From DATJLY01 sp963773665 (lineage in GTDB: Bacteria; Pseudomonadota; Alphaproteobacteria; ATCC43930; CGMCC-115725), in NCBI GenBank assembly GCA_963773665.1, contig CAVZBZ010000013.1, positions 62,001 to 126,000 on the forward strand: a stretch of 64,000 nucleotides of DNA, read 5' to 3'. The notes under the pieces were generated by a model, which had not been told where the DNA came from, did not search any database, and saw only the letters and a program-made list of their open reading frames with translations. Made by a program: the position numbers and the translations under genes. Each line of letters begins with the position of its first letter. Within the stretch, counting starts at the first letter, position 1. This document shows positions 33,498-40,937 of the stretch, one piece after another.

Positions 33498-35285
33498 ATG
33501 GCTAGCTGTGAGCGACCTACGGTAGGCCAGTTAATGGCCAAGCGGATGAAGGACTCTGTCAGCATCAAATCATCGCCGCACGATCCGATCGCAGCGACTC
33601 TCAGTGCCGCGGACGACCGGATTACACTGACCCATTGGCTGCCTCCACGCGAAGGCATCGTTCCACATATCCGCATCGGTCAGCGTTGGATCAACCTGCT
33701 TTGGGCGCTTCCCGTCGGGGCCGTAACGCTAATTCTGTTGACCGCGCTCGCACAGAGTTTGCGAGAGCTTCCAGGGATTCAGGAGTTCATCAAGACCTAT
33801 CCCGGAATCGCCCAATCCGCGCCGTCGATCGATTCGGGTTTCCCGTGGTGGCTGCAAGTGCAGCATTTCCTGAACATGCTTTTCATGATGTTCATTATCC
33901 GCGCGGGAATCCAGATCCTCGCCGATCATCCGCGACTCTACTGGAATCGTGACTGTACGCCTGGCACGGAGTGGTTCCGCTTTCAGCACCCGGTTCCGGA
34001 AGGCAGCATCTGGACGGCGAAGGACGATGCGGTAACGCTGCCGGCATGGTTGGGCATCCCGGGGCTGCGCCACACGATCGGGCTCGCCCGCTGGTGGCAC
34101 TTCTCCATTGATCTCCTTTGGGTTGTGAATGGCGTCATTTTTTATGTCCTGCTTTTCGCGACAGATCAGTGGCTGCGTCTTGTGCCGCTTACGTGGGATG
34201 TGCTCCCGAACGCGCTTTCGACGGCCATCCAGTACGCGTCTCTGGATTTCCCCGTGAATGAAAGTTGGACGCGGTACAACGCCCTGCAGCAGCTCAGCTA
34301 TTTCACCACTGTGTTCATTGCCGCGCCTCTGTCCATCGCGACGGGGCTATTACAGAGTCCAGCCATCTCCAACCGGCTGGGACTCCTCGGCACCGTGTTG
34401 AACCGGCAGGTTGCGCGCTCGATCCACTTTATCTCGTTTCTCTGGTTCATGCTTTTCATTCTGGCGCACGGCGCAATGGTGTTCATCACTGGCATCCGTG
34501 AGAACACGAACCACATGTTTGCCGGGGTGGAGAGCACGGCCTGGGCTGGATTCCCGCTCTTTGTTCTGGCCATGGTGCTCGTAGGCCTCGCTTGGTGGGC
34601 GGCCTCACCTCTGACAATCCGGTACGCTCGTCTGGTGCAAAAGACGGGACGGTTTATGGTCGGCTGGATTAAGGGCTTGTCCGAATGGTGGGAACCCACT
34701 GCTCAGCTGACCGAGAAGGATATCTCTCCGCACTTCTGGCCGAATGGCACGATGCCTAACTCTGCCGAATACGAAGCTCTTCTTGGAGGAAAATTTGTTA
34801 ACTATAGGCTGCGCGTCGGCGGACTCGTCGAGGCGCCACGCGAGTTCTCTCTCGCCGACCTCAAAGCGATGCGGAAGCAGGAGCAAATCACTACGCACTT
34901 TTGCATTCAGGGCTGGTCCGGGGTTGCCAAATGGGGCGGGGTTCCGATGAGCGACATCCTCGAGGTCGTAAAACCCCTGCCGGACGCCCGTTATGCCGTT
35001 TTTTATTCGTTGGCGGACGGTTCGGACGGTGGCCGCTATTACGATGCCCATGAGCTTTTCAACATGCGCCACAGGCTGACCATTCTCGCCTATGAAATGA
35101 ACGGCGCACCGCTCACCGTACTCCACGGTGCTCCACTCCGGCTCCGGTGTGAGAACGAGCTCGGCTTCAAGATGGTCAAATGGATCGCGGCGATCGAATT
35201 CGTGCGCGAGTTCGCGAGCCTGGGCGCCGGTCAGGGCGGGTACAACGAAGATCACGAATTCTACGGATACCGCATGCCGATTTGA
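33498..35285 (+). CDS. Cytochrome b561-like/molybdopterin oxidoreductase fusion
   Basis: This 595-residue protein joins an N-terminal membrane domain to a C-terminal sulfite-oxidase-fold domain. About five to six hydrophobic segments occur between residues 60 and 390 (INLLWALPVGAVTLILLTAL, FLNMLFMMFIIRAGIQIL, SIDLLWVVNGVIFYVLLF, IHFISFLWFMLFILAHGAMV) with conserved histidines suited to b-type haem. The soluble part includes YRLRVGGLVEAPREFSLADL and THFCIQGWSGVAKWGGVP, whose cysteine is the molybdenum ligand of this fold, then APLRLRCENELGFKMVKWI. It probably transfers electrons between an unknown substrate and quinone across the membrane. It follows sdhB after a 155-base gap. Confidence 0.78.
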   Translation: MASCERPTVGQLMAKRMKDSVSIKSSPHDPIAATLSAADDRITLTHWLPPREGIVPHIRIGQRWINLLWALPVGAVTLILLTALAQSLRELPGIQEFIKTYPGIAQSAPSIDSGFPWWLQVQHFLNMLFMMFIIRAGIQILADHPRLYWNRDCTPGTEWFRFQHPVPEGSIWTAKDDAVTLPAWLGIPGLRHTIGLARWWHFSIDLLWVVNGVIFYVLLFATDQWLRLVPLTWDVLPNALSTAIQYASLDFPVNESWTRYNALQQLSYFTTVFIAAPLSIATGLLQSPAISNRLGLLGTVLNRQVARSIHFISFLWFMLFILAHGAMVFITGIRENTNHMFAGVESTAWAGFPLFVLAMVLVGLAWWAASPLTIRYARLVQKTGRFMVGWIKGLSEWWEPTAQLTEKDISPHFWPNGTMPNSAEYEALLGGKFVNYRLRVGGLVEAPREFSLADLKAMRKQEQITTHFCIQGWSGVAKWGGVPMSDILEVVKPLPDARYAVFYSLADGSDGGRYYDAHELFNMRHRLTILAYEMNGAPLTVLHGAPLRLRCENELGFKMVKWIAAIEFVREFASLGAGQGGYNEDHEFYGYRMPI

Positions 35286-35382
35286 GGGCATGAGCTTTGC
35301 GCTCTCATCTGGCGAGCCCACACCTGCACGTTCGCCATGATCTTATGGTCGAATGCGTTTCGCAGCGGACGGAGCAAGGACC

Positions 35383-35721
35383 ATGACGGAGGTTCCGACG
35401 GTCGGTCCCAACTATTCGGTGAAGAGCATTGAGACGGTCGCAAAGGGCAGTGACGTCCAGGCACGGCTTTACACGCTCGCGCCCGGCAACGTCATCCCAT
35501 GGCATTTCCATAGCCAGGTCACTGACTGGTACTTCTGCCTCGGCGGCACGCTCCGGATCGAGACTCGTGCACCGCAGGCCGATGAACGGGTCGCTGTAGG
35601 CGCAAGCTATGCGATCGCGCCGAAGACCGCTCACCGCATCTCGAACGGCGGCGAAAATGACTGCCGCTTCCTGCTGCTGCAAGGCGTTGGGTCCTACGAT
35701 TTCAACAAGGTCCGCGATTGA
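35383..35721 (+). CDS. Cupin-domain protein
   Basis: This 112-residue protein has APGNVIPWHFHSQVTDWYFC near residues 34-53 and VGASYAIAPKTAHRISNGGE near 70-90, the two conserved cupin motifs; His in WHFH and AHR and an intermediate acidic residue are the likely metal ligands. ATG 35383 is chosen, with GGAGCAAGG just upstream. Activity is unknown; small single-domain cupins are often dioxygenases or isomerases, or bind sugars. Confidence 0.8.
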   Translation: MTEVPTVGPNYSVKSIETVAKGSDVQARLYTLAPGNVIPWHFHSQVTDWYFCLGGTLRIETRAPQADERVAVGASYAIAPKTAHRISNGGENDCRFLLLQGVGSYDFNKVRD

Positions 35722-35815
35722 CGGAGAAGCACGCGTCTAGCGATATGGCGGCTCCTCAAGAGGTGTGAACAGGCAGTTCGTGCGACCGGGCGCAAGCGCA
35801 AGTGAGGAGGAAATC

Positions 35816-37337
35816 ATGACCGAAGGACCATCACCCTCGAAAGGGCTCAATCTCGCCGAGGGGATCGGTGTCTCGCAGTTGGCGGATGGCGCTTTAGTCC
35901 TGGGTCACGTCGGAGACGAGCAGAATTCTATTAGCGCGGAGCGGCGAAGAGTTCTTCGCGGTAGGCGCAATGTGTACCCATTATGGCGGACCGCTTGCTG
36001 AGGGTCTCCACGTCGGTGATACAGTGCGCTGTCCCTGGCATCACGCATGTTTCAGCTTGCGCACCGGCGCGCCGCTCCGGCCGCCAGCGCTCAACCCTCT
36101 CGATTGCTGGCGCGTCGAGCGCCAAGGCAACACGGTCTACGTTCGCGAAAAGCGGCCGGCGCCTGCCCCCGCACCGCGGTCTGTTCCGGTCGCGCCAACG
36201 TCAGTTGTTATCGTCGGCGGCGGCGCTGCCGGCAATTGCGCGGCGGAAACGCTGCGCATCGAGGGATACGCCAATGCGATTACGATGGTCAGCGCCAATT
36301 CTTCCGTCCCTTACGATCGTCCGAACCTATCGAAGGACTATCTGGCCGGGAACGCACCGGAGGAGTGGATTCCGCTGCGCTCCCTGGATTTCTACCGCGA
36401 GCACCGCATCGACCTCCGCCTCGGTGCGCGCGCAGTCGCGATCAGCACGACGCGTCGCGAGGTCGAACTCGAGAATGGAGATCGGCTTTCTTATGGTGCC
36501 CTACTGATTGCGACCGGTGCCGAGCCAGTGCGCCTCGAGCTTCCGGGCGGCGACTTCCCGCACGTGCGCTATCTCCGATCCTTATCCGATTGCCGTACCA
36601 TCGTCGAAGCGGCCAAAACCGCGCAGAAGGCGGTGGTCATCGGCGCAAGCTTTATCGGGCTCGAGGTCGCAGCATCCTTGCGCTCGCGAAATCTGGAAGT
36701 GCATGTCGTCGCGCCGGAATCTGTCCCGATGGAGCGCATCCTCGGCCGCGAGATCGGAAGCCTAGTCCGGAGCATCCATGAGGAGCACGGCGTCCGCTTT
36801 CATCTCGGTACGACCGCCAGCTCGATCGATCGTTCGGCGGTCACGCTGAAGACGGGCGAGACGATTGCCGCTGACCTCGTGGTTGTGGGCGTCGGCGTGA
36901 GGCCGAATCTCAGTCTTGCTGAGAAAGCCGGACTCGCCATCGATCGCGGCATCACGGTCAACGAGTATCTTGAGACAAGCATTTCCGGCATCTTCGCCGC
37001 TGGCGATCTCGCGCGGTGGCCGGATCCCCATGCGGGCGAAAAAATCCGGGTCGAGCACTGGGTGCTTGCCGAGCGCCAGGGACAGACGGCAGGGCGCAAC
37101 ATGCTCGGAAAGCGCGAGCGGTTCGATGCCGTGCCCTTCTTCTGGAGCATGCATTACGATATGCCTATTCTCTATGTCGGCCACGCGGAGAAATGGGACT
37201 CGACCGAGATAGATGGACGCGTGGAGTCGAAGGACTGCCGGGTGACGTACCGGCTAGGCGGCCGGACGCTGGCCGTTGCGACGATCGGCCGCGATCTTGA
37301 GAGTCTCCGTGCTGAGTTCGAACTTGAGCGGGGATGA
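35816..37337 (+). pseudogene. Rieske-FAD oxidoreductase, single-base frameshift
   Basis: From ATG 35816, behind GAGGAGGAAATC, the frame reads MTEGPSPSKGLNLAEGIGVS and LADGALVLGHVGDEQ. Removing one A from CAGAATTC near 35924 joins it to ILLARSGEEFFAVGAMCTHY and the rest. The repaired protein of about 506 residues has an N-terminal Rieske domain (CTHYGG, CPWHHACF) and a C-terminal FAD/NAD reductase like rubredoxin or ferredoxin reductases (VVIVGGGAAGNCAAETLRIE, VVIGASFIGLEVAASLRSR, IFAAGDLARWPDP). It could feed electrons to an oxygenase or detoxify. The larger 455-residue frame alone would begin inside the Rieske domain, which is why I call it broken. Confidence 0.8.
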
Positions 37338-37486
37338 GTGGGCACCGCAACAGATATGGCGCAGTCATTCGGCGTCCGCCGCCCGGGTGAGTAGCGCGCT
37401 TTGATGCAGCTCAAAAGGATTGGGCGGATTGAGGGCATTATCGCAAGGCTGTGGAACCCGCTGCTTTGGCGGCCTATCGTTACCTC

Positions 37487-37693
37487 ATGCCCATCGACGA
37501 CATCGATGTCTGGCGCGCTGCCAACATTCTGCTGAAGCAGCATGGCGAAAATGCCGCTCTCGTCGCTGCGCAGCGCGCGGACGATCTGCTCGCGCAGGGT
37601 GACATCGAAGGCCAGATCGTCTGGATGCAGATAACGGCCGCCGTGTCGGATCTCCAACGTAAAGAGCGAAGACCGGATGAGAAGGTGAACTAA
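37487..37693 (+). CDS. Small conserved protein (WRAANLLI-type family)
   Basis: This 68-residue protein reads MPIDDIDVWRAANILLKQHG followed by ENAALVAAQRADDLLAQGDI and EGQIVWMQITAAVSDLQRK. Proteins with this helical pattern are frequent in Rhizobiales, resemble DUF6961, and have no assigned function. A frameshifted relative lies at 38833-39034 and a decayed one at 15432-15611. I chose ATG 37487; an in-frame ATG at 37451 adds 12 residues. Confidence 0.6.
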   Translation: MPIDDIDVWRAANILLKQHGENAALVAAQRADDLLAQGDIEGQIVWMQITAAVSDLQRKERRPDEKVN

Positions 37694-37700
37694 CGCCGCC

Positions 37701-38495
37701 TCACTTGGCCAAGATTGCATTGAGAACGGCCGCAAGCCTCACACCTGCCTTCTCAAGCTGTTCGTTCACGATCGGCAGTGCCGCACGCTCGTAGCTCGCG
37801 GGCAGGTATCCGGGCTCATGCGGCAGCTCGCCATAGATGACCTGCTGCGCGACACCGTGACTCTCGTTCGCCCAGTCCGCGGCCGAGCCGCCTCGCCATT
37901 TGGCGATCTCTCCCGGAGTAATCGAGCGGACCAGGCGCAGCGCGTAGGCTCGTTCATCACCACGAACAGCCGGTGCGAGAATACCGGTGTCCCAGATGGC
38001 GTGCAGATTGGTCCGGTGTCCCAGAAACTCGACCTTGATCTCGTTTCCGCCACGATCGCTGTTGTCCGCCGTGTGAAGGGGTTGATGTACGTCGCCGATG
38101 AAGTGCACAACGAACTTAAGCGCCTCGAGCCGCTGGCGCGGCGGCAGGCTGCGGTCGCGCAGCTCGGCGACGAACTCATCGATCTTCGCAACGACGCAAT
38201 TGCCCCGAGGGCAATCACGCCCGGGATCGTAGGCCGGTGCACTGATTGGTATATCCACGAAGTGCCAGGGCGCGGTATTGCGCCGCTGCTGCCTGATCTC
38301 GTCCGCCCAGGTCGAGACCGCAGCCAAGGTCGTGGCGTTCTCGAGTGCAAGCAGATCACGAATCTGTTGCGTCGTCGCGGGGTCGAGATACTGCTCGGCA
38401 ATCTCACCAACGATCCGGTGCCCCTCGCTTCCCCATGCCCATGCCTGGGAGGTGACCAGCACGCTCAGTAACAGCGCGGCAATGACCCGTTTCAT
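37701..38495 (-). CDS. S1/P1 family zinc nuclease, secreted
   Basis: This 264-residue protein begins with a signal peptide MKRVIAALLLSVLVTSQAWA, and cleavage after AWA would expose WGSEGHRIVGEIAEQYL; the N-terminal Trp is itself a zinc ligand in this family. Other ligands are in VHFIGDVHQPLHT and GHRTNLHAIWDTGIL, and WADEIRQQ carries a conserved Asp. S1/P1 nucleases cleave single-stranded DNA and RNA and 3'-nucleotides, here in the periplasm, for phosphate or nucleoside salvage. Two internal Cys in CPRGNC are extra. Its ATG overlaps the stop of the DUF1488 gene. Confidence 0.88.
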   Translation of the reverse strand: MKRVIAALLLSVLVTSQAWAWGSEGHRIVGEIAEQYLDPATTQQIRDLLALENATTLAAVSTWADEIRQQRRNTAPWHFVDIPISAPAYDPGRDCPRGNCVVAKIDEFVAELRDRSLPPRQRLEALKFVVHFIGDVHQPLHTADNSDRGGNEIKVEFLGHRTNLHAIWDTGILAPAVRGDERAYALRLVRSITPGEIAKWRGGSAADWANESHGVAQQVIYGELPHEPGYLPASYERAALPIVNEQLEKAGVRLAAVLNAILAK

Positions 38496-38794
38496 GGCCC
38501 GGGCGCACCATTCGCGTGACGCGTCAGATCCCTGCCGAGGAGATCGATGTTGCCGTCGTCTGATATCTCTCTTCGCAGGATTTTCGTTTCGGCCGCCTGT
38601 TCGAACTGCATGCGATGGAGGTGAAAAGCCTCGAAGCATTTCTCGGGCGACGCGGGCTGGCCCAGGAAACGCTTGAAGACGACTGACGGCACGCGGACCG
38701 TTCCCTTGTATTCGCCTACGGACACGGCGAATTCGATGGATCCGGTGTCCGGGTTCCACCGAACCTCTTCCTCAGGAAATTCGAACGGCAGCAT
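38492..38794 (-). CDS. DUF1488-like protein
   Basis: This 100-residue protein has VRWNPDTGSIEFAVSVGEYK, VRVPSVVFKRFLGQPASPEK and CFEAFHLHRMQFEQAAETKI. The last part resembles the C-terminus of DUF1488 proteins (CFxAFxxxRxxIxxxA). No function is known. Its stop shares bases with the nuclease start (ATGA), so translation is coupled. Confidence 0.6.
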   Translation of the reverse strand: MLPFEFPEEEVRWNPDTGSIEFAVSVGEYKGTVRVPSVVFKRFLGQPASPEKCFEAFHLHRMQFEQAAETKILRREISDDGNIDLLGRDLTRHANGAPGP

Positions 38795-38832
38795 GTCTCG
38801 TCTCTTTGCGGTCTATTCTTTCGGCGGCGTGC

Positions 38833-39034
38833 TCATTGAGAAAGTCCGCGGCCGGCGCCTTGCCGCATTCCCTCGATCGCAACAATAATCCGTAGCCACC
38901 TATCGGCGCCTCTAACATAGCCGCGCTCGCGCATGGTCCGCACCATGTCGCGCGCTCTGTTGACGGCCTCGTCTCCGTGGAGTTCGACGAAGAGATTCGC
39001 GGAGCGGAAGATTTCGAACGTCGGGCTCGCTCAT
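38833..39034 (-). pseudogene. Small protein related to the 37.5-kb gene, frameshifted
   Basis: The minus strand from ATG 39034 reads MSEPD and then loses frame. With one G removed near 39018 it continues FEIFRSANLFVELHGDEAVN, RARDMVRTMRERGYVRGADR and WLRIIVAIEGMRQ, ending at 38833. The IFRSANLFVELHGDEA block is the counterpart of VWRAANILLKQHGENA in the gene at 37487. It is complete apart from the indel. Confidence 0.6.
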
Positions 39035-39066
39035 AAGGTGCAACTCGCTCACCGAAAGAGGGCGGT

Positions 39067-39774
39067 TCAAAGGCGCTTCGCGGCCCAGACGACGCGGCCG
39101 ACGATGTTCACTTCCTCGGCCTGCCGCTCGTAGTTCGGGTACTCCGGATTCACGGACCGGATAGCAATCGTCGGCGGCTCGGAGTTGGGCACATGCTCGA
39201 CGCGCTTTGCGACGAGCCCCATGCCGTCCCAGATCACGAAGATGCCCGGCGGCACCGGGATCCGCTGGGCGGTGTCGACGAGGATGCGATCACCGGTCGA
39301 GAGCAGCGGCTCCATCGAGTCACCATCGATGGTGACGATGCGCAGGTCGTCGGCGCGGGCGCGGAATTCGTGCCGGACCACATCCTCGGGAAAGAGCCAG
39401 ACGTTCTTGGCTTCCTCGAGCCCGTCGTGGACGGCGCCGTGGCCGGCCGAGGCGCGGACATCCACCTCGGTCACGGGCAGGTAGCCCTCGATCTTGCGCC
39501 GGCCGCGGAGCGGCGGCGGCTTCTCAATCTCGGCCGAGGCAGTCGGGCGCTTCCGCGGCGGCGACTGTTCGTGCCGCAGATCGTCCTCCTCCACAGCCAG
39601 ATGGGCGGCCAGCGCTTGCCGGGCATCCTCCGGCAGGACCTTGGGGGTGCCGCGGTAGAGAAACTGGTGAAGATATGCCGGATTTTTTCCTATCGCGATC
39701 GAGGTGTTCTTGAGATCGGTTTCCCGTTTTTCGATCGTTTTCAGGAGTTTTAGCCGGATAGGATCGAGGAACAT
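39067..39774 (-). CDS. Phage-type repressor with S24 (LexA-like) peptidase domain
   Basis: This 235-residue protein has an N-terminal HTH-like region (TSIAIGKNPAYLHQFLYRGT) and a C-terminal peptidase S24 domain with catalytic Ser in DGDSMEPLLSTGDRILVD and Lys in GLVAKRVEHVP. An Ala-Gly pair in RASAGHGAVH lies where RecA-stimulated self-cleavage occurs in CI and LexA. It is divergent from a small Cro-like gene and faces a perfect palindrome, forming a repressor switch. No phage structural genes are nearby. Confidence 0.85.
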   Translation of the reverse strand: MFLDPIRLKLLKTIEKRETDLKNTSIAIGKNPAYLHQFLYRGTPKVLPEDARQALAAHLAVEEDDLRHEQSPPRKRPTASAEIEKPPPLRGRRKIEGYLPVTEVDVRASAGHGAVHDGLEEAKNVWLFPEDVVRHEFRARADDLRIVTIDGDSMEPLLSTGDRILVDTAQRIPVPPGIFVIWDGMGLVAKRVEHVPNSEPPTIAIRSVNPEYPNYERQAEEVNIVGRVVWAAKRL

Positions 39775-39801
39775 GCTGCTAACTCCTTGTTCAGATTATA
39801 T

Positions 39802-39818
39802 AGCAAATAGCCTATTTG
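39802..39818. promoter_or_regulatory. 17-bp perfect palindromic operator
   Basis: GCAAATAGCCTATTTGC is a perfect palindrome centred on C39810, in the 89-base region between the divergent repressor and Cro-like genes. It overlaps where either promoter would lie. It is the obvious candidate binding site of the S24 repressor. Confidence 0.75.
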
Positions 39819-39863
39819 CAATGCTTGACGCAAGGGCTGCACAGCGATTTTATAACCCGCGTC

Positions 39864-40091
39864 ATGGGTACAAATGAAGAACATTTTCTAGCCCAGGTGG
39901 AGGCCTTCCTCAAGGCCACCGGGTTCAAGCCCACCGAGTTCGGCGCCCAGGCGGTCGGGGATCCCGCCTTCATCGGGAAGCTCCGGAGGGGACGATCGCC
40001 CACTCTCAAGACCGCCGATCGCGTGATGGCGTTCATCAAGCGCTTCAATGAGGAAACCGCGGCGAAGCGGCTCGCCAGGGGCAAGGCCTGA
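39864..40091 (+). CDS. Small Cro-like DNA-binding protein
   Basis: This 75-residue protein reads MGTNEEHFLAQVEAFLKATG and KPTEFGAQAVGDPAFIGKLR, then RGRSPTLKTADRVMAFIKRF. The FGAQAVGDPAFIGKLRRGR part fits the two helices of an HTH as found in Cro-type or YdaS-like proteins. ATG 39864 is preferred to an earlier in-frame start. It is divergent from the S24 repressor. Confidence 0.65.
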   Translation: MGTNEEHFLAQVEAFLKATGFKPTEFGAQAVGDPAFIGKLRRGRSPTLKTADRVMAFIKRFNEETAAKRLARGKA

Positions 40092-40130
40092 TGCGGCCCC
40101 TCAAGCTCAGCGAGCGCTCAGTCCGGCGAT

Positions 40131-40757
40131 GAGATCTATCCCCTCATCGCCGCCCTGATTCGGGCGGAGCGCACTCACCGTCAGGCGAGATCGATCAGCT
40201 ATCGCATCGGCGGCGCCAGGTTCCCGATGCTCAAAGACCTCGACAAGTTCGTCTTCGCCGATACGCCGGTGGACGAGGGCCAGGTTCGCGAACTCGCCAC
40301 CGGCGGCTTCCTGGACGCCAAACGAAACGCCATCTTCATCGGCGGAACCGGCACCGGCAAAACCCATCTGTGCATCGGCGTGGCCTCGGCGGTCATTCGC
40401 GTTCGCGCACGCGGCCGGTTCTTCAACCTCGTCAACCTGGTCAACCAGCTCGAGCAGGAAAAGGCCGCCGGCCGCAGCGGTCGCCTGGCAGAGAAGCTGC
40501 TGCGCTACGATCTCATCGTCATCGACGAGCTCGGCTATCTGCCGTTCAGTCAGCCCGGCGGGCAACTCCTGTTCCATCTGATCAGCAAGCTCTACGAGAA
40601 CACCTCGCTGCTGATCACCACCAATCTCGCCTTCGCCGATTGGCCCCAGGTCTTCGGCGACGCCAAGATGACCACCGCCATGCTCGACCGTCTGACCCAC
40701 CACTGCGACATCATCGAGACCGGCAACACCAGCTGGCGCTTCAAAAACCGAAGCTGA
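40131..40757 (+). pseudogene. IS21 family helper ATPase IstB, N-terminally truncated
   Basis: The frame reads EIYPLIAALIRAERTHRQAR, SISYRIGGARFPMLKDLDKF, then the Walker A FIGGTGTGKTHLCIGVAS, Walker B YDLIVIDELGYLPFSQPGG and sensor LLITTNLAFADWPQVFGDAK. This is IstB, the AAA+ partner of the IS21 transposase IstA. The first 50-60 residues are missing, no start codon precedes the conserved part and istA is absent, so the element is dead. Confidence 0.85.
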
Positions 40758-40785
40758 CAAATCTTCCCTCCTCGGCCGGGCTTGC

Positions 40786-40878
40786 CCAGGTGGGTCCACA
40801 GGGACCTCCCGCGCGCCGCTGCGTCAGAACTCTTGCGGTCACTCCACGGCGCGCGGGTCCCTCCTGTGGACTACCTGG
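40786..40878. repeat. Large inverted repeat downstream of istB
   Basis: CCAGGTGGGTCCACAGGGAC at the left and, read in reverse complement, CCAGGTAGTCCACAGGAGGG at the right form the outer stem; GCGCGCCG pairs further in. The whole hairpin spans 93 bases and lies between the IstB stop and the ISL3 element, so it belongs to the IS21 remnant. Confidence 0.65.
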
Positions 40879-40937
40879 ACAAGCCCTCCTGCCCGTCACG
40901 CCGACAAAACTCGTCGTCCCAGAGGGGTCGCGATTGG

